In this document: positions 8,588-17,669 of the stretch, one piece after another | Layout: every line of letters begins with the position of its first letter | How positions within the stretch are numbered: position 1 is the first letter of the stretch | NCBI GenBank assembly: GCA_943787425.1 | Contig: CALSMJ010000001.1 | Location: forward strand, 682,001 to 746,000 | Source of the DNA: an uncultured Pseudomonadales bacterium | Lineage (GTDB): Bacteria; Pseudomonadota; Gammaproteobacteria; Pseudomonadales; Azotimanducaceae | DNA: 64,000 nt | Direction of reading: 5' to 3' | Program-made: the position numbers and the translations under genes | Notes under the pieces: generated by a model | Told to the model about the DNA's origin: nothing | Databases searched by the model: none | The model's input: the letters and a program-made list of their open reading frames with translations, nothing else

Positions 8588-9814
8588 TTGTTTACCAATA
8601 CCCTGCCCATAGAAAATTTTGTTACACATCTCGAATGTAGTCAGACCGGCAAGCACTATCAACGCAACACCCAGCTCAACCTGTCAGACGTCGGCAAACC
8701 CCTTTTAGTTCGCTATGACCTGCCAGCCATCAAAGCGGCGCTCTCCCCAGCCATGCTCCGCCAGCGACCAGACGACCTCTGGCGCTATCAAGAGTTGTTA
8801 CCGCTGACCCAAGCGCCCATCTCGCTGGGTGAATCCATTACCCCCTTGCTTGCTTGCCAATACTTGGCGCATGCCCTCGACCTTGGCGAGGTCCTGATCA
8901 AAGACGAGGGCCGATTACCCACAGGCAGTTTTAAAGCCCGCGGGATTGCAATGGCTGTTAACCTCGCCAAAAGTTTGGGTATACAGCGGATGGCCATCCC
9001 CACCAATGGCAACGCCGGTGCAGCCCTTGCAGCCTATTGTGCAGCGGCACGTATCGAGGCCATCTGTTTTTGCCCCGATGACACGCCCCAAGTCAATCTG
9101 CAGGAAATGGCCTATTACGGCGCGAAAACTTTTCGAGTCAAAGGTCTTATTCATGATTGCGGGAAATTGGTCAAGCAAGGCGCCGATCAGGGCCTTTGGT
9201 TTGATACCGCAACGCTTAAAGAGCCTTACCGAATCGAAGGTAAGAAAACGATGGGGCTGGAGCTTGCCGAGCAACTGAACTGGACGCTGCCCGATGCGAT
9301 CTTGTATCCCACCGGTGGCGGTACTGGCCTCATTGGGATGTGGAAAGCCTTTGCTGAACTCGAAGCCCTCGGCTTCATTGATTCTCGCCGGCCAAAAATG
9401 ATTGCCGTACAAGCAGATACCTGTGCCCCCATCGTCAAAGCCTTCCATGCCGGCGCCGACCATGCCGAGCTCTGGCCAGAAGCGCAGACCGTTGCCTCCG
9501 GCATTCGGGTTCCCGTTGCTATTGGCGACTTTTTGATCCTCAAAGCCCTCCGTGAGAGCCGAGGCACCGCCATCGCCGTGACGGATCAAGAGATCCTTGA
9601 CAGTCAGCAAACACTTGCTCGGCAAACCGGGATACTGCTGTGTCCAGAGGGCGCCGCAACCGCGGCGGCTTTAATCAAGGCCCGCCAAGATGGCACGATT
9701 ACAGCGGATGCCAAAGTTGTTCTGTTCAATTGCGCATCGGGCCTCAAATACCCAATGCCGGGGCTGGTGCAGACCTTTGAGCCAGGCCAGGATATCGCAA
9801 GCGTCCTCGATTGA
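8588..9814 (+). CDS. Threonine-synthase-like PLP-dependent enzyme
   Basis: A 408-residue fold-type II PLP enzyme. It has an N-terminal arm with a degenerate Cys motif (LECSQTGKHYQ, where many threonine synthases have two Cys), the PLP lysine in GRLPTGSFKARG (about residue 116), an IPTNGNAGAALAAY block and the phosphate-binding PTGGGTGLIGM. Threonine synthase converts phosphohomoserine to threonine. I chose the TTG at 8588 since GGAG lies 7 bases before it and the N-terminal arm begins there; the frame runs further up to 8525 inside the amidase end. Cysteate synthase and diaminopropionate-ammonia-lyase-type enzymes share the fold, so the reaction is probable rather than certain. Confidence 0.8.
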   Translation: MFTNTLPIENFVTHLECSQTGKHYQRNTQLNLSDVGKPLLVRYDLPAIKAALSPAMLRQRPDDLWRYQELLPLTQAPISLGESITPLLACQYLAHALDLGEVLIKDEGRLPTGSFKARGIAMAVNLAKSLGIQRMAIPTNGNAGAALAAYCAAARIEAICFCPDDTPQVNLQEMAYYGAKTFRVKGLIHDCGKLVKQGADQGLWFDTATLKEPYRIEGKKTMGLELAEQLNWTLPDAILYPTGGGTGLIGMWKAFAELEALGFIDSRRPKMIAVQADTCAPIVKAFHAGADHAELWPEAQTVASGIRVPVAIGDFLILKALRESRGTAIAVTDQEILDSQQTLARQTGILLCPEGAATAAALIKARQDGTITADAKVVLFNCASGLKYPMPGLVQTFEPGQDIASVLD

Positions 9815-9947
9815 GTCCCTTAAGATCTTGGCGCGGGTAACAAAATGACCTGGCCCATACTCAGAACGATACGCCGCTTCTATGCCAACACCGACAGTCA
9901 CCGTCAAAGCCGCTTTTAGTTGCAACCCAAGCGGCCCAGTGTAAGAT

Positions 9948-10042
9948 AGCGTCCACCTTAGGGGTGGTCCTCGGACCTGAGATGCGCCTGGCGCGAACCC
10001 TAGAACCTGATCCGGATCATACCGGCGTAGGAAAAGGACGCA
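9948..10042 (+). promoter_or_regulatory. TPP riboswitch (THI element)
   Basis: The conserved thiamine-pyrophosphate aptamer is plain: TTAGGGGTGG, CTGAGAT, ACCCTAGAACCTGATC, then CGGCGTAGGAAAAGG. A closing P1 helix forms between CGTCC at 9950-9954 and GGACG at 10036-10040. It sits about 60 bases before the start of the TonB receptor. The ligand is known for this class; repression of the downstream operon when thiamine is plentiful is the expected outcome. Confidence 0.96.
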
Positions 10043-10099
10043 TCAACGGTCTCCCTTCGTCGCCTCTGGATTGTCTTGCTGTTTAACTGGAGACTTAAC

Positions 10100-12142
10100 A
10101 TGCGTGGACTGCTTTACCGACTCGCCTTCTTGGGCGCACTACCGATTGCCACCCTGGCTGAGGCGTTGCCTGAGATTACTGTAACCGCTGAATTTAGACC
10201 GAGTAATGATATCGAAACCTTGACCAGCGTCACGGTCCTGAATGACAGCGAACAAGCGGCGCGCGGCGCGTCCCACTTAGAAGACCTGCTTGGCCTCGTT
10301 CCCAATCTGAACTTCGCAAGCGGTGCCTCTCGAGCGCGTTTTTTTCAAATCAGAGGTATCGGCGAGCGCAGCCAATTTAGCGACCCAATCAACCCATCGG
10401 TTGGGATCATGATCGACGGCATGGATTTCAGTAATATGGGCACGATTGCCCATTTGACGGACCTTGATCAGGTCGAGGTCTTACGAGGGCCCCAAGGCAC
10501 CCGTTTTGGCGCCAACGGTCTGGCCGGATTAATCGCCATCAAATCCAGAGACCCCGAACCGATTGCGTCGGCACAATTCAAGGCGAGTCTCGCAAGCTTT
10601 TCCGGGCGCAATCTCACCGCCACGCTCAACCAGCCCCTGAGTGACGAAACGCGGGTCCGACTCAGCCTCAGCAAGGAAACTGCCAATGGCCTGTATCGAA
10701 ACCAACATCTGAACAAAGACGATACCAACGGCATCAATGAAACCCATGCGCGATTAAAAATACTGAACACCGGAACCAACTATGAGGCGCTCGTGACCTT
10801 GCTCCATGCGAATGTCAATAATGGTTTCGATGCTTTCAGCCTGGATAACACCTTAAACACCCTGTCGGATGAACCCGGCTTCGATCGGCAAAAAACCAAT
10901 GCGCTGGCGGCGCGAATAACCCTTAACCTTGACAACAATCGACTCGAAATGTTGGGCACGCTGAGCCAATCGGAACTGGGTTATGGCTATGACGAAGACT
11001 GGAGCTTTGTCGGCATCCACCCCTACGGCTATCAATCTACGGATCACTACCTGCGCGATAGATCGCATCAAGCGTTGGAACTAAGGCTTCTGCCAAAAGC
11101 GGTGGGCGAGGCGTTTAACGAACGCGGAGACTGGGTCATCGGCCTGTATCGAACCCAACAAAGCACGGAACTGACCCGCCTGTATACCTTTGCACCGGGA
11201 CCTTACACCAGTGATTACCAAAATGATGCGACCGCCCTTTATGCCGAACTCGATTTCAATCTGAGCGACAACCTCCGCTGGAACAGCGGCGCCCGGGTCG
11301 AGCGGCGCAGCCGCGCTTTTAGTGATTCGCTTGCCGCGGCGTTCAACCCGACGGAAACGCTTTGGGGCGGCCGAATCGGCCTGCAGTATCGCCTCCAGTC
11401 CACGGCAAACCTCTACCTTCGGGTCAGCCGCGGGTTCAAAGCCGGCGGCTTTAACACCGATGGCACCCTGAACCCCGAACTATTAGAATACGACGCCGAA
11501 TCCCTTATCGAAACTGAGCTTGGCTTCAAGACCACCTTCGCCGCAACCCGACTAAAACTTGCCCTGTTTCGAGCCGATCGCCGAGATCAACAGATAAAAA
11601 GCTCATTCGTTCGTCCCAGATCTGATGGTAGTACAGAATTTGTCGACTTCGTCGGCAATGCCGCAGAAGGCGTCAATCAGGGTATTGAAGTCGAGCTAGA
11701 GCACCAACTTTCGAACGCCTTTAGCCTCCGAGTTGCTGGCGGCCTGCTCGATACGGTTTTTACCCAATTCATTAACGAGTTTGGTGAGGATCTGGGCGGT
11801 CGAGACCAAGCCCAAGCACCTCGCTACACGGGCAGTGTTGCCCTCAACTATCAGGCTGCATCAACCTTTTTTAACCTCAGCATCGATACCAAAGATGATT
11901 ATTACTTCTCTGATCGACATGCGGTTAAAAGCCGAGCCTACACTACGGCCAACGCAGCCTTTGGTCTAAAAAAACAAGCCTGGGAACTCACATTTTGGGG
12001 GCGCAACCTAACGGATCAAACCATCTTGACCCGAGGCTTTGGGAGCTTCGGTAACGATCCTCGAAAAGACTACGTCACCGAACCCTATTATCAATTCGGC
12101 TCACCCAGGACCCTAGGCGTCACCCTCGCTTTTGAGCAGTAA
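10100..12142 (+). CDS. TonB-dependent receptor, probable thiamine uptake
   Basis: A 680-residue outer-membrane gated barrel. After a short signal peptide (MRGLLYRLAFLGALPIATLAEA) comes a TonB-box-like EITVTAEF, the plug domain with FFQIRGIGERSQF, VLRGPQGTRFGANGLAG, and a long barrel ending in an aromatic-rich strand (LGVTLAFEQ). The ATG at 10100 has GGAG 7 bases before it; an earlier ATG at 10076 does not. Placement right behind a TPP riboswitch and ahead of YkoF-like and PnuC-type genes makes thiamine or a pyrimidine precursor the likely cargo (inference). The stop overlaps the next possible start as TAATG. Confidence 0.9.
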   Translation: MRGLLYRLAFLGALPIATLAEALPEITVTAEFRPSNDIETLTSVTVLNDSEQAARGASHLEDLLGLVPNLNFASGASRARFFQIRGIGERSQFSDPINPSVGIMIDGMDFSNMGTIAHLTDLDQVEVLRGPQGTRFGANGLAGLIAIKSRDPEPIASAQFKASLASFSGRNLTATLNQPLSDETRVRLSLSKETANGLYRNQHLNKDDTNGINETHARLKILNTGTNYEALVTLLHANVNNGFDAFSLDNTLNTLSDEPGFDRQKTNALAARITLNLDNNRLEMLGTLSQSELGYGYDEDWSFVGIHPYGYQSTDHYLRDRSHQALELRLLPKAVGEAFNERGDWVIGLYRTQQSTELTRLYTFAPGPYTSDYQNDATALYAELDFNLSDNLRWNSGARVERRSRAFSDSLAAAFNPTETLWGGRIGLQYRLQSTANLYLRVSRGFKAGGFNTDGTLNPELLEYDAESLIETELGFKTTFAATRLKLALFRADRRDQQIKSSFVRPRSDGSTEFVDFVGNAAEGVNQGIEVELEHQLSNAFSLRVAGGLLDTVFTQFINEFGEDLGGRDQAQAPRYTGSVALNYQAASTFFNLSIDTKDDYYFSDRHAVKSRAYTTANAAFGLKKQAWELTFWGRNLTDQTILTRGFGSFGNDPRKDYVTEPYYQFGSPRTLGVTLAFEQ

Positions 12143-12453
12143 TGCCCAAACCGAATGAAGACGCAACAGACTTGCTAAAAAGGCGCCAACCCATGAAGGC
12201 CAGCATCGATATCAGTTTGTATCCGTTGAACCAGGATTATCTTCCAGCCATTGATGCCTTTATCAAAGCGCTAAAGCAGTATCCAAACATCGACGTGATT
12301 GAAAATGATTTGACCACGCAAATTTTCGGGGATTTCGACGTACTCATGCCGTGCTTACAAACAGAAATCCGAAACAGCTTCCTCGAGTTTGGACAAGGCG
12401 TTTTTACCTTAAAAGTGCTTAAAGAGGATTTGAGACGAAGCCAAGATGACTGA
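12142..12453 (+). CDS. YkoF-like thiamine/HMP-binding domain protein
   Basis: A small protein of up to 103 residues. The core ASIDISLYPLNQDYLPAIDA, a following segment containing KQYPNIDVIEND and LTTQIFGDFDVLMPCL match what I know of the YkoF/MTH1187 ferredoxin-like fold that binds thiamine or hydroxymethylpyrimidine. Bacillus YkoF carries two such repeats; here there is one, so a dimer is expected. The frame begins at ATG 12142 overlapping the receptor stop; ATG 12193, which starts directly at the domain and has AAAAAGG upstream, is an equally good start. It sits in the riboswitch operon before the permease and may deliver or sense the ligand. Assignment is by motif only. Confidence 0.75.
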   Translation: MPKPNEDATDLLKRRQPMKASIDISLYPLNQDYLPAIDAFIKALKQYPNIDVIENDLTTQIFGDFDVLMPCLQTEIRNSFLEFGQGVFTLKVLKEDLRRSQDD

Positions 12454-13060
12454 GGTGCTCGAGCAATTCCTGAATGAACTCCTCGCCAGCTCAGCGCTCG
12501 AGATCATGGCCGTTAGCCTCGCTTTGGCTTATCTCATACTGGCCGTTAGAGAAAACATTTGGTGTTGGGCGGCGGCGGCGGCCTCCACCATGATCTACCT
12601 GTATCTCTTTTTCGATGTCACGTTATACGCTGAGAGCGCCTTGCAGGTGTACTACTTAGCGATGGCAGGATACGGCTACTATCAATGGCGACATGGACCA
12701 AGGCAAGCCTTTAAACCCATTCGGAAATGGTCAATAAAACATCACGGCGCCGCCCTCCTTGCGATCTTCATGACCACCGCATTAGTGGGCAGCCTGCTGA
12801 CCGCAACCGACAGCCAAGCGCCTTTTCTTGACGCCTTCACGACCTGCAGCAGTTTGATTGCAACCTACATGGTGACGCAGAAAATATTAGAGAACTGGGG
12901 TTATTGGTTTGTTATCGACAGCGCATCGATTGTGCTCTATCTCGAGCGAGGCTTGTACTTTACCGCACTCCTTTTTATGGTGTACTTGGTCATTATTATT
13001 TTCGGCTACCTTAGCTGGTCTCGCGCGTTAGCGGACCAAACCCCAATGACACCCCGTTAG
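12446..13060 (+). CDS. pnuT: PnuC family transporter, probable thiamine permease PnuT
   Basis: A 204-residue inner-membrane protein with about seven hydrophobic segments, of the PnuC family of facilitators for vitamin precursors. Seen are an NIWCWAAAAASTMIYLYLFF segment, a QVYYLAMAGYGYYQWRHG block and a later WGYWFVIDSASIVLYLERGL block. Family members linked to TPP riboswitches are known as PnuT and carry thiamine; nicotinamide-riboside PnuC has the same architecture. The start overlaps the YkoF-like gene by 8 bases, which points to one operon. The role is inferred mainly from the riboswitch context. Confidence 0.85.
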   Translation: MTEVLEQFLNELLASSALEIMAVSLALAYLILAVRENIWCWAAAAASTMIYLYLFFDVTLYAESALQVYYLAMAGYGYYQWRHGPRQAFKPIRKWSIKHHGAALLAIFMTTALVGSLLTATDSQAPFLDAFTTCSSLIATYMVTQKILENWGYWFVIDSASIVLYLERGLYFTALLFMVYLVIIIFGYLSWSRALADQTPMTPR

Positions 13061-13070
13061 GGCGCGCATT

Positions 13071-13592
13071 ATGGCAATAAAGAAACAAGAGACAACATCA
13101 GCACTCAAACGTCTGGCCTATGCTCAGCTGCTGGCCATGGGTCTTGCGTTAACCCAGGCACTTCAAGCAGCACCAGCGAGCTCCGCCATGTCTGGATTCG
13201 AGCCCTTGATCGGCGGCCAATGGGCTCTAGGCAGCACTTATCAAACCTACACCTGGGGACCGGACCGACAGAGCGTCTTCGGTGAATCTTTTGTGATCCA
13301 CGATGGCGAAAAATCTTTGGGTGCTAAGGGCCTTTGGTACTTTGACCCCTCGACCAAGACCATAAAAGGGGTGTTTGTCGCAACCAACATGCCCTTTACG
13401 GTATTGCATTACCGATCCCACTTCGAGGCAGGCAGGCTCATCAGCCAAGTCACCAGTCTTGACAATCTCGGCAATGAAAGTCATTACCAAGAAACGATAA
13501 CGGTTACGCAACCAAACGCCTATCTTTGGGAACTGACCGAGGCTGAACCAGATGGCAACACGATGAGGGCTGAATTTCACCGAGCACCTTGA
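13071..13592 (+). CDS. Small exported protein of unknown function
   Basis: A 173-residue protein with a hydrophobic N-terminal stretch (about residues 13-33) ending in QAAPA, which looks like a signal peptide. The mature part is rich in aromatic and beta-type residues (WALGSTYQTYTWGPDRQSVF, GLWYFDPSTKTIKGVF), suggesting a lipocalin-like or DUF1579-like barrel, but I do not recognise the family firmly. It follows the permease by only 10 bases in the same direction, so it may belong to the TPP-regulated operon. No strong ribosome site is visible before the ATG. Confidence 0.6.
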   Translation: MAIKKQETTSALKRLAYAQLLAMGLALTQALQAAPASSAMSGFEPLIGGQWALGSTYQTYTWGPDRQSVFGESFVIHDGEKSLGAKGLWYFDPSTKTIKGVFVATNMPFTVLHYRSHFEAGRLISQVTSLDNLGNESHYQETITVTQPNAYLWELTEAEPDGNTMRAEFHRAP

Positions 13593-13764
13593 GTTTTATC
13601 GGCTCAACCAGTCACCACGGGCTGCTCGCCTTGCCGTCTTTGATTGAACACCCTGCTGTTGAGTTCGCGCGCCATCTATTGGCTAATCAACATCGTTTTT
13701 TTTAGACAAGAACACACTTTCATCGCTGGGCACTCGGCTTTTTTTAGCCTTGCGATACGCTCGC

Positions 13765-13794
13765 AAAAAAAAGGGCGCCTCGGCACCCTTTTTT
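13765..13794 (-). terminator. Rho-independent terminator of the porin gene
   Basis: Read on the minus strand, GGGTGCC pairs with GGCGCCC (one G-U pair) around a GA loop, flanked by A and T runs, giving a strong hairpin followed by eight Ts. It lies 20 bases past the stop of the TorF-like porin gene, as expected for its terminator. The flanking A run means it may also stop transcription arriving on the plus strand. Confidence 0.85.
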
Positions 13795-13814
13795 AACATT
13801 TGAGCGCTGCGTCT

Positions 13815-14447
13815 TTAGAAGGATTTGCCGATGGAGAAGACCAGAGCCTGGCTCTCACTATCTGCCTGGTCGCCCAAATCATCGGAGAAAATGAAAGACA
13901 CGCCTAAATCGATATCCGACACGCTTGTGCCGTAACCCAGTTCGATGTAATCGCCATCAAAATCCTTTCCGAAAGAGCCGTAGGTGCCGTAGAGACCCAC
14001 CTCGGTCTCAAACCCGACCTCCAAGAAGTCATAATCCTCTGGTGCGCCGAATCCATCCCACTCGCCGACGGAATAGCCTAGGCTGAACATACCAAAACCC
14101 AATCCTAGATTGATTTCCTCATAGGTATCATCAAAATCACCGGTATAGTAGTACCCGGTAAAACCGATGCTACCCGTTAATCCCGCCTCGGTTTCAAAAC
14201 CATACCCGCCATACAGATCGACTTCTAGGCCATCACCGACATCCGCGGTCCACGCACCCGCGTAGAAGCCATTGGTTTCGAGGTCAACGCCTGCGCTGCC
14301 GCTCGATTCCTTCTGCAGGATGCCTCGATAGTAATATTCACTCGCAAAGCCGATGTTATAGGAAACCTCTGCCGCAACGGCTTGCGCACCAGCAAAAGCA
14401 CTTACAGCGATCAGACTACTCAAGACGTTCCGTGTAAAGTTTTTCAT
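13815..14447 (-). CDS. TorF family putative porin, outer membrane
   Basis: A 210-residue protein with a clear signal peptide (MKNFTRNVLSSLIAVSAFAG, cleavage after AVAA). The mature part begins EVSYNIGFASEYYYRGIL and continues as alternating Gly/Tyr/Asp-rich strands (GGYGFETEAG, GYYYTGDFDD) ending in FSIGKSF, with a terminal Phe as in outer-membrane barrels. This matches the conserved family once described as a hypothetical protein and now called TorF-like porin; its solute is unknown. ATG 14447 has GGAGAG five bases upstream; one codon earlier is a TTG. A terminator follows the gene. Confidence 0.82.
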   Translation of the reverse strand: MKNFTRNVLSSLIAVSAFAGAQAVAAEVSYNIGFASEYYYRGILQKESSGSAGVDLETNGFYAGAWTADVGDGLEVDLYGGYGFETEAGLTGSIGFTGYYYTGDFDDTYEEINLGLGFGMFSLGYSVGEWDGFGAPEDYDFLEVGFETEVGLYGTYGSFGKDFDGDYIELGYGTSVSDIDLGVSFIFSDDLGDQADSESQALVFSIGKSF

Positions 14448-14922
14448 CAATTCTCTCCATTTTATTGATTAACTGTTTAATCTCACCCTGTTAAGGGTGA
14501 ACGAATCAGATCAGCATGAGCGCCTCACAGTTCCACATTAGGTAAAGCAATTGGTAGGCCAACTTTTTAAATCAAAGCGATCGCGCGATCTATTGGTGCA
14601 AATACGACTGAACCCAGTATTTTGCGCGGGCAGACTGCCCAACGGTGAACCAATTTGAGTCATTTGCCCCAGAATGGCGCACAGAGCACGGCTCAACCCG
14701 CTTGCAACCTCAATACCGCTCGCGTTACCTTTTGAGGCGAAGATTGATCACACAGGTCCCGCACGGTTGATGCTCGGGCAGACGTTGACAGCGCGCCAAC
14801 ATCCCGCAGACGCCGACGTCAGACATCGCCTGGCCAGGACAAAACGTTGCATCAGCCTTCCGACTTGAGGCGTCTCATGCACCCATGTGCCCGTCTTGCC
14901 TTCACCAACGGAGCTATGCCTT
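14448..14922. other. Intergenic region between divergent porin and ligase genes
   Basis: About 475 bases without a gene I can support. It holds a short hairpin (TCACCC at 14483-14488 with GGGTGA at 14495-14500) in the porin leader and an open frame at 14674-14868 that has no codon or homology support. It presumably carries both promoters, but no clear promoter boxes were recognised. Confidence 0.5.
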
Positions 14923-16446
14923 ATGATCCCCAGCCACTATCGATCTGAAAAACCGGCCATCGTGATGGCGGGTTCCGGACACACCATCACTTTCGGCGAA
15001 CTTGAAGCCGTCTCAAATCAATTCGCGCACTTAATGCGCAAACACGGCCTTAAGCGCGGCGACACCATTGCGTTGTGTCTTGAAAACCACCCCTACTTTC
15101 TGCCCATCTGCTGGGGCGCGCTGCGAGCAGGTTTGTATTTTACCGCCATAAGCTATCGATTAGCAGCCGCCGAAGTGCTGTACATCGTTAACGATTGTCG
15201 AGCGCGGGTACTGATTACCTCAGCGCTTTTGACAGACACCTTTGAGCGCTTTTATCCCGATCTGGTTGAGCACCCCGCCTGTTTCATGCTTGACGGCGAG
15301 CACCCAAATGCACCGAGCCTACTGGATGCGCTCGCGGCCCAGCCTAAAACACCCATCGTTGATGAGTCCTACGGACAAAGTTTACTCTACAGCAGCGGCA
15401 CGACCGGGCGCCCTAAAGGCGTTAAAAAACCCCTCTTCCAAGAACCCTTTGGCGCTGAGACCAGCCTGTTCCGAGCAGCGCAGCATCGGTATGACTTCAA
15501 CGAGGAAACGGTGTATCTATCACCGGCCCCGCTTTACCATGCAGCCCCCTTAGGCTTCACCATGAACGTCCTGCGCTATGGTGGTTGTGTGATCGTTATG
15601 CCGCAGTTTGATCCTGAAACCGCTCTACAACTGCTCCAAGATCATCACGTCACCCATGCCCAGTTCGTGCCCACTATGTTCGTCCGCATGCTCAAATTGC
15701 CGAGCGACACAAAAAGCCGCTACACCTTTGCGAGCCTACGCTGCGCGATTCATGCCGCTGCACCCTGCCCTGTCAGCATCAAGCATCAAATGATCGATTG
15801 GTGGGGGCCCATTATCTGCGAGTACTATGCGGGCACGGAAGGCAATGGCTCGACGTTTATCAGCGCTGAAGAATGGCTTGAGCACCCCGGCTCGGTGGGC
15901 CGAGCGGCGAATGATTGCCAGATTCATATCTTGGATGATTTCGGTCAAGAACTACCAAGGGGTGCGCAAGGCGGCGTGTATTTTGAAGGTGGCGGCCAGT
16001 TCGAGTATCTCAACGATCCTGAAAAAACAGCGAACTCCCATCATGCCAACGGTTGGTCGACCTTAGGCGACATCGGTTACCTTGATGACGAAGGCTATCT
16101 TTATCTCACCGATCGAAAGTCTTTTATGATCATTTCTGGCGGCGTTAACATCTACCCGCAAGAAGCTGAAAATGTCCTGATTACGCATCCGCTCGTCGCG
16201 GATGTCGCCGTTTTTGGCGTGCCGAATGAAGAATTTGGCGAGGAAGTCAAAGCGGTTATCCAACCCATGAACATGGCGGATGCAGGCCCGGCGCTTGCGG
16301 CAGAGCTCATTGCCTACGCCCGATCACAAATCGCGCATTTAAAGTGCCCGAAGAGCATCGACTTTCTTGAAGCCCTGCCGCGGCACCCAACCGGCAAACT
16401 CTATAAAAGACTTTTAAAAGACACCTATTGGCAGCAGACCTCATGA
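14923..16446 (+). CDS. AMP-dependent acyl-CoA synthetase
   Basis: A 507-residue adenylate-forming ligase that activates a carboxylic acid with ATP and CoA. The phosphate loop LLYSSGTTGRPKGVKKP, the YYAGTEGNGS block, LGDIGYLDDEGYLYLTDRKS, the hinge GGVNIYPQEAE and the C-terminal lysine region RHPTGKLYKR are all present. The ATG at 14923 has GGAG nine bases upstream; a GTG at 14887 would add 12 residues without such a site. The stop overlaps the following CoA transferase gene as ATGA, so both form an operon that could activate the same acid by two routes (inference). The substrate is not evident; fatty or bile-acid-like ligases look similar. Confidence 0.9.
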   Translation: MIPSHYRSEKPAIVMAGSGHTITFGELEAVSNQFAHLMRKHGLKRGDTIALCLENHPYFLPICWGALRAGLYFTAISYRLAAAEVLYIVNDCRARVLITSALLTDTFERFYPDLVEHPACFMLDGEHPNAPSLLDALAAQPKTPIVDESYGQSLLYSSGTTGRPKGVKKPLFQEPFGAETSLFRAAQHRYDFNEETVYLSPAPLYHAAPLGFTMNVLRYGGCVIVMPQFDPETALQLLQDHHVTHAQFVPTMFVRMLKLPSDTKSRYTFASLRCAIHAAAPCPVSIKHQMIDWWGPIICEYYAGTEGNGSTFISAEEWLEHPGSVGRAANDCQIHILDDFGQELPRGAQGGVYFEGGGQFEYLNDPEKTANSHHANGWSTLGDIGYLDDEGYLYLTDRKSFMIISGGVNIYPQEAENVLITHPLVADVAVFGVPNEEFGEEVKAVIQPMNMADAGPALAAELIAYARSQIAHLKCPKSIDFLEALPRHPTGKLYKRLLKDTYWQQTS

Positions 16447-17636
16447 CCCAAGCGTTCAGCGGTATTCAGATTCTAGATTTCACCCAGGTTTTTGCGGGCC
16501 CCTTCGCTGTGATGCAATTAGCATTATTGGGTGCAGAGGTTATTAAAATAGAGCAACCCGGCACAGGCGACCAAACCCGTGGACTCATGAATGCGGGCAA
16601 GGACCAAAACCTATCGCCCTCGTTTCTGACCATGAATGCCAATAAACGCAGCCTGACGCTCAATTTAAAGTCGCCTGAAGCCATTAAATTACTAAAACGG
16701 CTCATTGAAACGACCGATGTTGTGGTTGAAAACTTTAAAGCTGGGACCATGGCCAAGCTGGGGCTGGATTATGAAACCTTAAAGGCCTTAAAACCCGATC
16801 TAATTTACTGCTCTATCACCGGCTATGGCCAGTCCGGCCCAAAAGCTGGCGAAGCGGCCTACGACGGTGCCATCCAAGCAGCTTCCGGCATGATGTCGCA
16901 GAACGGGCATCTGAGCACGGGCCCCACTCGAACGGGCTTTATGCCGGTTGATATGGCAACCGCGCTCAGCACAGCCTTTGCCATTTCGGCAGCGCTGCAC
17001 CGCAAAGCCAAAACCGGCCTCGGACAACACATCGATAGCGCGATGCTTGATACGGCAATCGTGATGCAAGCATCACAATTTAGTAACTATTTAAATCAGG
17101 GCCAATTATTAGGACTACAGGGCAATGCCTCACCAACTGGGCAACCCACCGCCAATGTTTTCCCGACCCAGGACGGGTTCATCCAAATTACAGCGCTCAA
17201 ACAAAATCAGGTCGAGCAACTGTTTCATGCCCTCGACTGTTCCGAACGCCTGCAGGATCCGGGCCTTATGAATCCAGACCAACGAAAACGAAACCCGGAC
17301 GAGGTCAATGCCCTGATCTGTGAAAAGCTCCAATACAAGACGACCGCCGCCTGGATGGATATTCTGCCGAAGCAGGGCATTCCCACGGCCGAAGTTAAAT
17401 CAATTCCAGAGGTCCTTGCAGACCCGCAGCTCCTTGAGCGGGCAGTAATAGAACAGGTGACGGATCCTGATGCCGAACCCATTCACATTATTAAAGCAGG
17501 TTATGAGACCGACCGAGATGGGCCGAACATCACTCGGCTGCCACCCAAGCTCGGTGAGCATACCGATGAGATCTTGCAGGCTTTGGATCTGACGTCGGAG
17601 GAGATCGACAGCCTCCGATCGCAAGGCGTGATCTGA
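16443..17636 (+). CDS. CaiB/BaiF family CoA transferase (second copy)
   Basis: A 397-residue class III CoA transferase. The N-terminal GIQILDFTQVFAGPFAVMQL, AEVIKIEQPGTGDQTRG, the ITGYGQSGP motif, AYDGAIQAASGMM and the catalytic aspartate in HIDSAMLDTAIVM are visible. It overlaps the ligase stop by four bases and thus belongs to its operon. It is a paralogue of the protein at 5829-7010 but clearly diverged. The acid it esterifies is unknown. Confidence 0.88.
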   Translation: MTQAFSGIQILDFTQVFAGPFAVMQLALLGAEVIKIEQPGTGDQTRGLMNAGKDQNLSPSFLTMNANKRSLTLNLKSPEAIKLLKRLIETTDVVVENFKAGTMAKLGLDYETLKALKPDLIYCSITGYGQSGPKAGEAAYDGAIQAASGMMSQNGHLSTGPTRTGFMPVDMATALSTAFAISAALHRKAKTGLGQHIDSAMLDTAIVMQASQFSNYLNQGQLLGLQGNASPTGQPTANVFPTQDGFIQITALKQNQVEQLFHALDCSERLQDPGLMNPDQRKRNPDEVNALICEKLQYKTTAAWMDILPKQGIPTAEVKSIPEVLADPQLLERAVIEQVTDPDAEPIHIIKAGYETDRDGPNITRLPPKLGEHTDEILQALDLTSEEIDSLRSQGVI

Positions 17637-17669
17637 CGCCCTCTAACAACGATTTAGACGTTGATTGTC

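Noticed and set aside
8915-9625. Long 236-codon open frame antisense to the threonine-synthase-like gene
   Set aside because: The plus-strand frame has clear PLP-enzyme motifs; the antisense translation resembles no family and has no ribosome site.
14674-14868. 60-odd-codon frame in the porin-ligase gap
   Set aside because: Arg/Ala-rich, no ribosome site, no recognisable domain.
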